Shown here one piece after another: positions 1-7,713 of a stretch of 64,000 nucleotides of DNA (position 1 is the first letter of the stretch; the number at the start of each line of letters is the position of its first letter). A program made the translations under genes and the position numbers. Source of the stretch: a virus; IMG/VR virus record IMGVR_UViG_3300042879_004726, positions 1 through 64,000 of that record; one strand, given 5' to 3'. A model generated the notes under the pieces. That model was given only the letters and a program-made list of their open reading frames with translations. It made no database searches and was not told the origin of the DNA.

Positions 1-186
1 TATAAATTCATTAAGAATAGTTTGTGGGAAATATTTTCTTTGAATCTCATCAAATAAATCCCAAAGTCCATTTTCAGATACTCCAGTACACTGGGAAAGT
101 ATTGCAATAATAGAAGATAATACAATTCCTATAATTGCATACTGCTTTATATCTGGTTTTTTATTTCCAAAATTGAAATTAAACAT
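1..186 (-). CDS. Small membrane protein, partial (C-terminus beyond window)
   Basis: The reading frame starts at ATG 186 and stays open for 62 codons to the window edge, so the C-terminus is missing. The protein opens with a short polar stretch (MFNFNFGNKKPD), then one hydrophobic segment at about residues 15-32, then a soluble amphipathic part with LWDLFDEIQR. This looks like a single-pass inner-membrane protein with its C-terminus in the periplasm or cytoplasm. It lies directly downstream of the lysozyme gene, so a spanin-like or other lysis role is possible, but that rests on position only. I do not recognise the family with certainty. The gene is too short for ordinary ORF thresholds. Confidence 0.6.
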   Translation of the reverse strand, partial: MFNFNFGNKKPDIKQYAIIGIVLSSIIAILSQCTGVSENGLWDLFDEIQRKYFPQTILNEFI

Positions 187-189
187 AAA

Positions 190-211
190 TGGGGAGAGCT
201 AACCCTCCCCA
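190..211 (-). terminator. Hairpin after lysozyme gene, possible terminator
   Basis: TGGGGAG and CTCCCCA form a 7-bp GC-rich stem with an 8-nt loop just after the lysozyme stop codon. On the minus strand it is followed by ATTTATGTTT rather than a clean T-run, so it is a weak terminator candidate. It also lies only 4 nt before the ATG of the next gene and could instead affect translation of that gene. Confidence 0.4.
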
Positions 212-212
212 C

Positions 213-220
213 TATTTATT
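213..220 (-). promoter_or_regulatory. Late promoter-like AATAAATA
   Basis: AATAAATA on the minus strand, 27 nt upstream of the ATG at 186, differs at one base from the T4 late octamer TATAAATA. Transcription from it would start inside the adjacent hairpin, so that RNA would not form the full stem. Confidence 0.35.
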
Positions 221-228
221 CTATTGTG

Positions 229-873
229 TCAAACTTCTGCTAGGATCAGTCGGTTGGCATAATTATAAGCAAAATCAGTTCTTGCTCCTTTATGTCCCCA
301 CCCCAACCAAGAATACGCTAAACGCATATAATATTCAATAGGTTTTCCTGGAACTTTCAATCTATCTTCAATACCTCGCCATTGTGGTTCAGTAATAATA
401 TAACGAAGTTGAGTATCAAGTGTAGAAGGGTCTCCACCAATACGAGCAGCAAACTTACCAAGACCATTATATCTTGGAGCATCGGTAAATTGAATCAATC
501 CATAACCACCACTCCTACAAGCACTATAAGACACTCTAGCACCACCTTCACAGATATTAGGAGTGAAGGTAGATTCTTGTCGGATATTGCCCATAATGGT
601 TGCTAGGGCGTTTTTGTCAGTGATTCCTCGTTTCTGTAAGAATTCCAGAGTACGGGACTCATTAGTATTACATCCTTTACAAACTAATCGTTTTACTTTA
701 GGTTTTTCGGGAACAACCTCTTTGGTCTCTGTCTCTTGAGCAGGCGCTTCAGGAATAATTGCAAATGGTGCTTGTACTGAAGATGTTGCCATACTCGGTG
801 CTGGCAGTGTTGCCGCTGATGTTGCAACCGCACCTAAAAGAGCTACGGTTACATTTGTTAGGTTTCTAAGCAT
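229..873 (-). CDS. Lysozyme with signal-like N-terminus (phage tail lysozyme family)
   Basis: Predicted 214-aa peptidoglycan hydrolase. Residues 1-30 (MLRNLTNVTVALLGAVATSA...) have a basic start, a hydrophobic core and Ala-rich exit, like a Sec signal peptide. A Pro/Glu-rich linker with a CKGC motif follows. Residues about 75-210 match the phage tail lysozyme fold: LQKRGITDKNALATIMGN, then IRQESTF with the likely catalytic Glu, a GYGLIQFT segment, and a C-terminal Trp-rich YSWLGWGHKG. Four cysteines (CKGC, ICEGG, SACRSG) may form disulfides outside the cytoplasm. It could be the endolysin or a virion-bound lysin. An early-type and a late-type promoter lie upstream. The family assignment is firm, the exact role less so. 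Confidence 0.75.
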   Translation of the reverse strand: MLRNLTNVTVALLGAVATSAATLPAPSMATSSVQAPFAIIPEAPAQETETKEVVPEKPKVKRLVCKGCNTNESRTLEFLQKRGITDKNALATIMGNIRQESTFTPNICEGGARVSYSACRSGGYGLIQFTDAPRYNGLGKFAARIGGDPSTLDTQLRYIITEPQWRGIEDRLKVPGKPIEYYMRLAYSWLGWGHKGARTDFAYNYANRLILAEV

Positions 874-982
874 TTAGTTAAATTGAATTCGACATCTGGG
901 CTTTAATACAATCACACACCATCGAAATAGTGGATCTTAGTATTCCCAGCTCTAGTTTCACTTATAATTCATAATAAGGAAA

Positions 983-990
983 TATTTATA
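983..990 (-). promoter_or_regulatory. Late promoter TATAAATA upstream of lysozyme
   Basis: An exact copy of the T4 late promoter octamer on the minus strand, in the 160-nt gap between the lysozyme gene and the HNH pseudogene. It is about 110 nt from the lysozyme ATG, longer than at other late genes here. The leader holds only a 27-codon GTG reading frame of doubtful reality. Confidence 0.55.
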
Positions 991-1008
991 AAGTATAAGA
1001 GATATGGT

Positions 1009-1037
1009 ATCTTATGACAGCATTTCAATAATGTCAA
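1009..1037 (-). promoter_or_regulatory. Sigma70-type promoter upstream of lysozyme
   Basis: TTGACA at 1037-1032, a 17-nt spacer, then TAAGAT at 1014-1009 on the minus strand. The -35 box is perfect and the -10 box matches 4 of 6. It overlaps the stop of the HNH pseudogene and would transcribe the lysozyme gene. With the nearby late octamer it makes a possible early plus late pair. Confidence 0.45.
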
Positions 1038-1630
1038 GAATATTTCGTTTCTTTGTAATTTAGATAATCATTTCTAATAGTTTTACAAAGACTAATAATT
1101 TTTTCTTTTATAATGTCATCACTTTGTCTTTCTGCTAATAATAAAAGATAATCAATCTTGTGTTTTTGCCAAACTCTATGGGCATTATAAATGTCATAAA
1201 AAGAACCTAAGAATATTCTTTTATTGTCAATTGATATTTTAACATCTACTTTATTTTTAGTTTTTGATTTATAAACCCCAAGAGGATATTCACTTCTTCT
1301 AGATAATTTAATAAACAAAGAATTAACTTCTATTGGAACAAAAATACATTTTTCTGGACTATACAATTTGTTCCCATAATAAAGAATGTCTTTATCTAAA
1401 ACTTTCTCCATCCAGTCTTTAGTTTCCATCCATTTCTTAAAGTTAGAGGCATATCTCCATTCATCGCAAATTTCACAATCTTTATATGATTTGTTACATT
1501 CATGAAACTTTGTAGAGTATCATCTACATAAAATACTTCTCCATCTTTCATAATATGGGCAGTCTTTTATGACATAAGGGAGGTCATTAATACCAACTCC
1601 ATGTACTAATTTTCTTACAGTATTTACCAC
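1034..1630 (-). pseudogene. HNH/AP2-type homing endonuclease gene broken by one in-frame TGA
   Basis: A continuous frame from GTG 1630 (GGGAG 5 nt upstream) to the stop at 1034 reads as one endonuclease of about 198 residues, except for TGA at 1522-1520. The first 36 codons (MVNTVRKLVHGVGIND..., ending WRSILCR) and the codons after the stop (YSTKFHECNKSYKDCEICDEW...) align to the usual N-terminus of the phage family, in which the interrupted spot is normally Cys or Met followed by Tyr. Downstream are GNKLYSPEKCIFVP and an AP2-like DNA-binding stretch (PLGVYKSKTKNKVDVKIS). A shorter 131-aa product could start at ATG 1429 but would lack the N-terminal domain. Other genes here use TGA as stop, so recoding is unlikely. 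Confidence 0.7.
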
Positions 1631-1654
1631 AATACTCCCATTAAAAAAATTGAT

Positions 1655-1662
1655 TATTTATT
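1655..1662 (-). promoter_or_regulatory. Late promoter-like AATAAATA before HNH gene
   Basis: AATAAATA on the minus strand, 25 nt upstream of the GTG at 1630. A TTGACA hexamer lies just upstream (1671-1666) but has no good -10 partner. The octamer supports GTG 1630 as the original start of the broken endonuclease gene. Confidence 0.35.
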
Positions 1663-1679
1663 TGATGTCAAGAGTTTAC

Positions 1680-1889
1680 TCATTTGACATCCAATTCCTG
1701 ATCTGTCCACTCATTATCTTCAAGACAAAGATAAGTAATTTCTTCATTTCCATCTGGTATATTAATCCATTCATCAAATTCAGCAAGAAGTGCATCGGCA
1801 TTATAATGACTGTTAGTTTCATATAACATTTCAATCTTTTCAATTGCCCAATCACGAACCTGAACTACTGGTTCAATCTGAGTTTCCAT
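1680..1889 (-). CDS. Small acidic hypothetical protein
   Basis: A 69-aa product starting METQIEPVVQVRDWAIEKIE, with NADALLAEFDEWINI and an acidic tail ending TDQELDVK. It overlaps the end of the GIY-YIG gene by 17 nt, a spacing common in this genome. Longer in-frame starts exist up to 2105, but they lie inside the GIY-YIG gene and read as low-quality shadow sequence, so I chose ATG 1889. The family is unknown to me. The soluble, helix-rich acidic composition gives no function. Confidence 0.55.
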   Translation of the reverse strand: METQIEPVVQVRDWAIEKIEMLYETNSHYNADALLAEFDEWINIPDGNEEITYLCLEDNEWTDQELDVK

Positions 1890-2310
1890 AATAATCTTTT
1901 CTGTAGAATCTTCCGATAATGTTGGAATTGTAGTATGCTGGTGTTCCATCGTCAAGAGATTCTGTGAGAACGTCGTTCTTGAAGAGTTGACTCGTTTCTC
2001 CAAAGTTTGTTTTGCCCTTTGTTTTATGTAATGATAAGATAGTTCTACTAAAATTTTCTCTGCCATATTTAACAATATCTTCTTTAAGTTCTGGACAAGA
2101 GCCATAATAATCTTTCCAATTCGATTCTAATTTTACTTTTCTATTTTTACCTTTAGGCGTTCTATAGCTAAAAAAATATTTACGCCCAATATATTTTCTT
2201 TTATTTAAATTATTTTCAATTAAATAAACAAATCCAAAATAATCTTGAATATCAGAAGATTCAAATATTTTTCCATTATAATACCAAGGATTAGTATAAC
2301 TGCAACTCAT
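1873..2310 (-). CDS. GIY-YIG-like endonuclease family protein
   Basis: A 145-aa protein in which FGFVYLIENNLNKRKYIGRKYF carries a GIY-YIG-type core (VYL...YIGRK), followed by a basic segment (KGKNRKVKLESNWKDYYGS) and a conserved ELKEDIVKYGRENFSRTIL block. This arrangement is common in free-standing phage proteins related to Seg endonucleases of T4. It would cut DNA, possibly as a mobile element, but no target can be named. The C-terminus (YYNSNIIGRFYRKDY) is intact. It starts at ATG 2310 and overlaps the end of the upstream small gene by 20 nt. Confidence 0.6.
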   Translation of the reverse strand: MSCSYTNPWYYNGKIFESSDIQDYFGFVYLIENNLNKRKYIGRKYFFSYRTPKGKNRKVKLESNWKDYYGSCPELKEDIVKYGRENFSRTILSLHKTKGKTNFGETSQLFKNDVLTESLDDGTPAYYNSNIIGRFYRKDYYGNSD

Positions 2311-2449
2311 CTACATACACAATAGCCTTGCTCAGATATTTATGAGCAAGGCTAATTTCTAATTCTGATGCGTTTTCTGCGTAAACTTGTTTCTTGAGTT
2401 TATTCAATTTTCTCTTTAATGTATAATAATCTGTTGGTATAATATACAC
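2291..2449 (-). CDS. Small hypothetical protein, GTG start
   Basis: A 52-aa reading frame from GTG 2449: MYIIPTDYYTLKRKLNKLKK, then a helical part with NASELEISLAHKYLSK and IVYVDELQLY. It is helix-rich with a basic first half. A TATAAATA octamer lies 35 nt upstream and its end overlaps the GIY-YIG gene by 20 nt, which supports a real gene. No function can be assigned. Confidence 0.5.
   Translation of the reverse strand: MYIIPTDYYTLKRKLNKLKKQVYAENASELEISLAHKYLSKAIVYVDELQLY
2323..2354. repeat. Perfect 11-12 bp inverted repeat
   Basis: TAGCCTTGCTC and GAGCAAGGCTA are exact reverse complements with a 10-nt centre. One further A-T pair closes the loop to 8 nt. There is no T-run on either strand. 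The repeat lies inside the small 52-aa gene, just upstream of the GIY-YIG start. Confidence 0.6.
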
Positions 2450-2467
2450 AAAAAGTAACTTACAAGA

Positions 2468-2629
2468 TTAATTAGTATTACTACTATTTATAGATAACCA
2501 TTCATTTTCATAATCATAATCACCAAAAAGAAACTCATCACACTCTGCTGCCTCTTGGTATGCATTCAGGATTTCCTGTTCGCACCATTCATCATAGTTG
2601 GAATCATCTTTAAGTATTTTAGGATTCAT
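2468..2629 (-). CDS. Small acidic hypothetical protein following nrdB
   Basis: A 53-aa product starting at ATG 2629, 6 nt after the nrdB stop: MNPKILKDDSNYDEWCEQ..., then EAAECDEFLFGDYDYENEW. It is strongly acidic with two cysteines. Close coupling to nrdB suggests co-transcription with the ribonucleotide reductase genes. It has no CxxC motif, so it is not a glutaredoxin. Family unknown. Confidence 0.55.
   Translation of the reverse strand: MNPKILKDDSNYDEWCEQEILNAYQEAAECDEFLFGDYDYENEWLSINSSNTN
2485..2492 (-). promoter_or_regulatory. Late promoter TATAAATA
   Basis: An exact late octamer on the minus strand, inside the 3' end of the 53-aa gene and 35 nt upstream of GTG 2449. It would start transcription of the small gene and the GIY-YIG gene. 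Confidence 0.5.
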
Positions 2630-2635
2630 TGTAAT

Positions 2636-3802
2636 TCATAATTTAAATCCACTAAATGTATCAATTTTTACATCTTGTTTAATTCCACCGACAATATAAG
2701 ACTCTAAAGGCTCCTCTTGAGGTGGATTTTGTACATTCTTACTATTAAGCCAATCTTCAGTCCAAGGAAGAGGATTATTATTACCAGCAATATCATAAAT
2801 TGGCTTGAGTCCTATTGCTTTCATACGACGATTAGCAATCCATTCAACATAATTACATAGAAGTTTATCATTTAATCCTATCATACTACCATCACGAAAA
2901 AGATATCTAGACCAATTTTGCTCCTCTTGAACAGCTCGTTTAAACATATCATAAACATAGGGTTCTTCTTCTTTAGCAATTTGCTTCATATCAGGGTCAT
3001 CTAAACCATTTTTCCACTTGGTAAGAATATTTTGGGTTAGTGTTAAATGAAGCCGTTCATCAGTTGCAATTTTAGAAATAATTTTAGCAGAACCCTCCAT
3101 CAAATGAAGTTCACCAAAAGCAAATGAGCAAGCGAAAGAAACATAAAATCTAATACCTTCTAGAATATTAACATTTGCAATTGCCCGGTAAAGTTTGCGT
3201 TTCACTTCATAAAGTGATTCCTTTCCTAAAGGTACTCCTTCGTTATTAAATTTCCACAAATTAGACGAAGAATAACTTTGAGAAGACTCTAGGTAATCAT
3301 CATAAGCTTCAGTAACACTTTTAGCCCTATCTAAAATATTTTCATCTTTAATAATATTATCAAATACATCAGATGGATTTGAATAAACATTTTTTATAAT
3401 GTAAGTATAAGAATAACTATGAATCATTTCCATAAACTGCCAAACAATCATTGCAGATTCCAATTCTGGAAGAGAGCAATGTGGCATTAATGCTAATCCA
3501 GGACCTCTTCCCTGAACAGAATCAAGCATAATTTGATACTTTAAATTTGAAGTAAAAATATGTTTTTGTTCTGGTCTCATTTTTTGATAATCCGACCTAT
3601 CTTTAGTAAGTGCAGTACCATAAGCTTCTGGACGCCAGAATGCACCAATTTGTTCTTGAGTTAACTTATGAAATACTGGAAACTTGTGAACATCATATCT
3701 TTGAATACCTAAAGGTTTTCCAAAGAACATATTTTGCTCAGTATAGTCTGAGATAGTTTTATTAAATACAGTCATTCCTTTAATGTCAGAGTTTACATCC
3801 AT
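2636..3802 (-). CDS. nrdB: Ribonucleotide reductase class Ia, small (beta) subunit
   Basis: A 388-aa subunit that holds the diiron-tyrosyl radical for reducing ribonucleoside diphosphates. The spacing of the metal ligands fits E. coli NrdB: Asp94, Glu125 and His128 in FMEMIHSYSY, radical Tyr132, a later Glu in NILEGIRF, and Glu and His in ATDERLHL. The C-terminus (...DTFSGFKL) is the kind of tail that docks on NrdA. The start ATG 3802 overlaps the end of nrdA by 17 nt, so the two are translationally linked. The enzyme supplies dNTPs for phage replication in a slow-growing host. No intein or frameshift is visible. Confidence 0.95.
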   Translation of the reverse strand: MDVNSDIKGMTVFNKTISDYTEQNMFFGKPLGIQRYDVHKFPVFHKLTQEQIGAFWRPEAYGTALTKDRSDYQKMRPEQKHIFTSNLKYQIMLDSVQGRGPGLALMPHCSLPELESAMIVWQFMEMIHSYSYTYIIKNVYSNPSDVFDNIIKDENILDRAKSVTEAYDDYLESSQSYSSSNLWKFNNEGVPLGKESLYEVKRKLYRAIANVNILEGIRFYVSFACSFAFGELHLMEGSAKIISKIATDERLHLTLTQNILTKWKNGLDDPDMKQIAKEEEPYVYDMFKRAVQEEQNWSRYLFRDGSMIGLNDKLLCNYVEWIANRRMKAIGLKPIYDIAGNNNPLPWTEDWLNSKNVQNPPQEEPLESYIVGGIKQDVKIDTFSGFKL

Positions 3803-6065
3803 CGCAGTCTTCCTCGTCAGTTTCTAGAATTTGATTAACTAAATCATCCAAATTGATATTATCATCATCATCTTTTTTACTATCATAAGTATTCATATAA
3901 TAAGCTGTTTTGTGTCCTTTTTTAAAGGCTTCAAGAAAATCATTAGCAACCACACTCATAGGAACTTTTTTATCTGAATAATTTTCAGGATTGTACGTCC
4001 AATTTGCACTGATTGCTTGATCGAAAAACTTTTGCATAGCAGCTACAATATTAAAGTATCCTTCATTAGATTTCATTTCCCAAGCAAGAGTATAATTATT
4101 CTTCAATGTTGAATATTGAGGAACAATTTGTTTAATCTTACGTTTAATAGAAATAAATCCTCTAGGAGGCTCAATACCATTAGTTGCATTTGATGTTTTT
4201 GCGCTAGTCTCACTTGGCATTTGAGCAGTAAGTGTAGTATTTCTAAGTCCATACTTGACTATATCTTTTCTAAGAGTTTCCCAATCGTGATATAAAGTTT
4301 TATCACAAAACTCATCAATGTCACGTTTATATGTATCAATTGGAAGAATACCATCTGCATATTTAGTATCTTCAAATCCTTCACATACACCCTTTTCCTT
4401 GGCAAGATTATTAGAAGCTTTTAATAGAAAATACTGAAGGCTTTCGGCCAAACGATGTACAACATTTGGTGCATTTTCATCTTCATAATTAATTCCCAAT
4501 TTTGCAAGATAATGTGCAAGTCCAATTACTCCGATACCAAGAGAACGATAACGTTTTGTTGATATTTCAGCTGCTTTAACAGGATACTCTTGAATATCAA
4601 TCAATTCATCCAAAGCGCGAACAATGAGGTCACAACATTCTTCAAGTTCTTTATCACTTTTAATAAGTCCTACATTTAATGCGGAAAGTATACATAAGGC
4701 AATTAAACCATTACTGTCATCAATATGCTCAATTGGTTTAGTTAACAAACAAATTTCCATACATAAATTTGACATATGAATAGTCTTCTTATATGGACTA
4801 TGAGAATTAGCGTGATCAATATTAAGGATATATATTCTTCCAGTATCACTTCGTTCATTAAGAATTTCAAAAATCAGTTCTTGGCTATTAACTTTTTTCT
4901 TTGGAATTGAAGAATCTTTCTCATACTTCAAATATAATTCATCAAACTCAGGAGTACCAAAGACATCATAAAGTCCAGGAACATCATAAGGAGAAAATAA
5001 AGTTATATCCTCATTTCTAATAAACCTTTCATAAAAAAGTTTAGAAATTGATATAGCGTAATCAAGTGACCTAGCACGATTTAAATCATTACCCTTTTCA
5101 TTTTTAAGAACAATCAAGTCCTCAACTTCAATGTGCCAAATGGGAAAAAATAAAGTGGCTGAACCCTTACGAATACCCCCTTGAGAACAAGAATTTAAAT
5201 CACCTTCAAATGACTTAATAAAAGGAACAATACCAGTATGAATAACCTCACCATTTCTAATTTCAGCTCCAATTCCGCGAATACGACCAACATTTAATCC
5301 AATGCCAGCCTTATTTGAAACATACCTCATCAGAGCAGATTTTGTTGCGATAATAGATTCCATTGAATCACCACAATCAAGAAGAGTACAACTAGAATAC
5401 TGACGTTTCTTTGTTCTTACACCCGCATTAATTGGAGTAGGAATATTAATTTTATGACGACTAACTACATCGTAAAATCGTTTCACATAATTCATTCTAA
5501 TTTCTTTTGGATATCTAGAAAAAGTAACCATAGAAACTAGCATATACATAAACTGAGGAGTTTCGTAGACTTTTTTAATAGTTCTTTTTTGTACAAGATA
5601 CTTATCAACAATCTCACGAAGCCCTACGTAGGTAAATAGAAAATCTCGTTTATGATCAATAAAGGAATTAGCTTCTTCAAATTCTTCTTCAGTATACCAA
5701 TTTAAAATATCAGAGTCATAAAAACCTAAATTAATTGTATTTAATACGTGGTCATAAAGTTTAGGAAGTGAAGTAGTTCCACCATAACATTCCTTTCTAA
5801 TAGAAAACAAAAGAAGTCTAGCTGCAACATATTGATAATTAGGATTATCAAGTGAAATCAGATCTGCTGCAGACTTAATTAGAATTTCTTGAATCTCTTT
5901 TGTCGAAATTCCATCATAAAACTGAATTCCAGAAGCCATCTCAACCTGACTCGCAGAGACACCAGAAAGGCCAGTACAAGCCTCCTCTACCATTCTATGC
6001 ATCTTATCAAGGTCTAGATACTGAATTACTCCATTTCTTTTAGTGACTTTTGTTCCGTTGCTCAT
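3786..6065 (-). CDS. nrdA: Ribonucleotide reductase class Ia, large (alpha) subunit
   Basis: A 759-aa catalytic subunit. An N-terminal ATP-cone-like region (TKRNGVIQYLDLDKM) is followed by the barrel. The active-site cysteines are in SSCTLLDCGDS, in MSNLCMEI (thiyl radical position) and in IALCILSALN. The C-terminal DEEDCDGCKL holds the redox pair that re-reduces the active site. I chose ATG 6065, with GGAAG upstream and an ATGA overlap with the primase stop, rather than the TTG four codons earlier. The gene belongs to a primase-nrdA-nrdB cluster that an early-type promoter at 7060-7087 could drive. It is intact. Confidence 0.95.
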   Translation of the reverse strand: MSNGTKVTKRNGVIQYLDLDKMHRMVEEACTGLSGVSASQVEMASGIQFYDGISTKEIQEILIKSAADLISLDNPNYQYVAARLLLFSIRKECYGGTTSLPKLYDHVLNTINLGFYDSDILNWYTEEEFEEANSFIDHKRDFLFTYVGLREIVDKYLVQKRTIKKVYETPQFMYMLVSMVTFSRYPKEIRMNYVKRFYDVVSRHKINIPTPINAGVRTKKRQYSSCTLLDCGDSMESIIATKSALMRYVSNKAGIGLNVGRIRGIGAEIRNGEVIHTGIVPFIKSFEGDLNSCSQGGIRKGSATLFFPIWHIEVEDLIVLKNEKGNDLNRARSLDYAISISKLFYERFIRNEDITLFSPYDVPGLYDVFGTPEFDELYLKYEKDSSIPKKKVNSQELIFEILNERSDTGRIYILNIDHANSHSPYKKTIHMSNLCMEICLLTKPIEHIDDSNGLIALCILSALNVGLIKSDKELEECCDLIVRALDELIDIQEYPVKAAEISTKRYRSLGIGVIGLAHYLAKLGINYEDENAPNVVHRLAESLQYFLLKASNNLAKEKGVCEGFEDTKYADGILPIDTYKRDIDEFCDKTLYHDWETLRKDIVKYGLRNTTLTAQMPSETSAKTSNATNGIEPPRGFISIKRKIKQIVPQYSTLKNNYTLAWEMKSNEGYFNIVAAMQKFFDQAISANWTYNPENYSDKKVPMSVVANDFLEAFKKGHKTAYYMNTYDSKKDDDDNINLDDLVNQILETDEEDCDGCKL

Positions 6066-7036
6066 ATTTTCTTCCAATTGTTAAATTTGATTTTTGATTC
6101 TAAACCTGAATAAGTATTTGATTTTAACATATCCATAACATTATGTCCAGAAAGCACAAGATCATTAATATCTTTTTCTTTCATATCTCTAGGCCAAATC
6201 ACTACTTTGTCTCCTCTATCGATGGTTTTTGATATTCTGTTGACGATTTCTCTATTGCGTGGTTCGTTATCATAAACGTAAATATAATCGCACCAACCAA
6301 ACGACCTAATATCAATATCGGACCCACACATAGCAACAGAGTTTTGTATAAACGTAGAGTCGAAAGGTCCCTCAACGATGTAAATAGATTTTGATTCGTC
6401 AATTTTATCAAACCCATAAATTTTTGGTACATCATCAGAAAGCATTACAGTAATATATTTATTTGTAGAATAACCGAGTGCTCTTCCCTGAAATCCTATC
6501 AATGATTTCTTATAGACAAGAGGGATAATGATCCTAGATTCTTCATACTTCATACTTTTTTCATCAAAAGTATGAACTTTACTATTAACCCATTCCTTAA
6601 ACTTTTCAGCATAATAAAATTTATCCGGGTCCAATTTTCGGTTTAATAGGTATTCTTTTGCTATTTTATTTTCAGACGCCTTCGGAAGATTAATTTTAGT
6701 TTGAAATATAGGTGGCTTAAAATCAAGCTTTGGTTCTTCAGTTGTGAAATTTTTACCAGTAAATCCTTCTTTAAATTTCTCAAAAACATATTGTTTATGA
6801 ATACTTATATCAATTTCTTTTAAGAAATTATTAAAGGATATATTTACACCACAATTATGACATTTGTAGTTTGTATTATTTTTAACTTGATAGAAATATC
6901 CTCTTGCTTTATTTTTATTCTTTTGAGAATCGCCACAAAGAGGACAGCGAAAATTATAAAGATTAGAGTTTACTTTTTTAAATTTTTGAAATCTTATGGA
7001 AATTAAATTGATATATTTTGTATCAATAAAGTCCAT
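6062..7036 (-). CDS. 61: DNA primase (gp61-like)
   Basis: A 324-aa primase that makes RNA primers for lagging-strand synthesis with the gp41-type helicase. The N-terminus has a zinc-binding site, CPLCGD...CHNCG, at about residues 32-67. The middle has a Toprim core: IYIVEGPFDSTF with the metal-binding Glu, then YIYVYDNEPRN. The ATG at 7036 (MDFIDTKYINL) was chosen over a TTG at 7087, because the TTG is itself the first half of a TTGACA promoter box and a transcript from that promoter would begin near 7053. The end overlaps nrdA by 4 nt (ATGA). Confidence 0.85.
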   Translation of the reverse strand: MDFIDTKYINLISIRFQKFKKVNSNLYNFRCPLCGDSQKNKNKARGYFYQVKNNTNYKCHNCGVNISFNNFLKEIDISIHKQYVFEKFKEGFTGKNFTTEEPKLDFKPPIFQTKINLPKASENKIAKEYLLNRKLDPDKFYYAEKFKEWVNSKVHTFDEKSMKYEESRIIIPLVYKKSLIGFQGRALGYSTNKYITVMLSDDVPKIYGFDKIDESKSIYIVEGPFDSTFIQNSVAMCGSDIDIRSFGWCDYIYVYDNEPRNREIVNRISKTIDRGDKVVIWPRDMKEKDINDLVLSGHNVMDMLKSNTYSGLESKIKFNNWKKI

Positions 7037-7059
7037 AGTTAAATTTTTTAGGTCTATCC

Positions 7060-7087
7060 ATCCTAGCACATCATTTAATTCTGTCAA
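7060..7087 (-). promoter_or_regulatory. Sigma70-type early promoter for primase-nrdA-nrdB
   Basis: TTGACA (7087-7082), a 16-nt spacer, then TAGGAT (7065-7060) on the minus strand, preceded by TGC so that it forms an extended -10 (TGnTAGGAT). The predicted start near 7053 gives a leader of about 17 nt before the primase ATG. This fits host RNA polymerase transcription of early nucleotide and replication genes. Confidence 0.6.
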
Positions 7088-7231
7088 GGCACAGAGAGGT
7101 TAATATTCCAGTCCACTTAACGACAGAATTTGTTACTTTTTGTAAGTAATAAATGGATATTTTTTTATTATCCTTTATATTTAAATAATCCTTTTTCATC
7201 GGAACTAGTGCCCGAAATTTAGTAATATTTA

Positions 7232-7648
7232 TTACCTTTTTGTTTCTATCTTGTAATTTGGTTGATTATCTGGGGTTAAAATATCTACAACTATACCTGA
7301 TTGTGAAACCGCAAAAGACACTACAGCAAAAATACCAACTATGATCCAACGATATTTTACAAACTCGTCCAATCTAACTTCTATTTTTTCTATTCTAGTA
7401 TTTACTGCTTCACAATGCTCTTTACTTTCTTCTTTTAAGTCAGTAATCATTTTTGAAATTAAATCATCAGTTTTACTACACTGATCAATTTTTTCTTCGT
7501 GAACTGCCAGCATTTTACTAATGTTTTGACTTGTCTTACCCATTAGTTGTATTGCTTCATCTATTTTATTCATCATAACTTCATATGCAGAAAGTCTTTC
7601 TTCGAGAACAGCAATTTTAGTGTCTGCTGAAGCGTTTTGGTTAAACAT
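7232..7648 (-). CDS. Coiled-coil protein with C-terminal membrane anchor
   Basis: A 138-aa protein from ATG 7648 (MFNQNASADTKIAVLEER). Residues 8-95 form a long heptad-rich coiled coil (AVLEERLSAYEVM..., AVNTRIEKIEVRLDEFVKY). They are followed by one transmembrane segment (WIIVGIFAVVSFAVS) and a short tail. The layout resembles XhlA-type phage membrane proteins, which are sometimes lysis-associated, but this is fold-level similarity only. A TTG start at 7702 would add 18 residues; I prefer the ATG, although no strong ribosome-binding site is visible for either. An AATAAATA lies upstream. Confidence 0.6.
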   Translation of the reverse strand: MFNQNASADTKIAVLEERLSAYEVMMNKIDEAIQLMGKTSQNISKMLAVHEEKIDQCSKTDDLISKMITDLKEESKEHCEAVNTRIEKIEVRLDEFVKYRWIIVGIFAVVSFAVSQSGIVVDILTPDNQPNYKIETKR

Positions 7649-7705
7649 TTTATTGTGAGTTAAAAATTTACTACCAAAAACAAATAACTCAGGTGGTTTC
7701 AATTA

Positions 7706-7713
7706 TATTTATT
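7706..7713 (-). promoter_or_regulatory. Late promoter-like AATAAATA
   Basis: AATAAATA on the minus strand overlapping the stop of the upstream 78-aa gene, 58 nt before ATG 7648 and only 4 nt before the alternative TTG 7702. This favours the ATG as the usable start. Confidence 0.4.

Noticed and set aside
382-606. Plus-strand frame within the lysozyme gene
   Set aside because: Antisense shadow of a recognisable lysozyme domain.
1034-1630. TGA read as Trp or Cys (altered code) in the HNH gene
   Set aside because: Other genes here, including primase and nrdB, end at TGA, so code change is unlikely.
1890-2105. Longer version of the small acidic protein gene starting at 2105
   Set aside because: The added part lies in an alternate frame of the well-conserved GIY-YIG gene and lacks a ribosome-binding site.
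3786-6065. Intein in nrdA or nrdB
   Set aside because: Both proteins read without interruption and have normal length; all catalytic motifs are correctly spaced.
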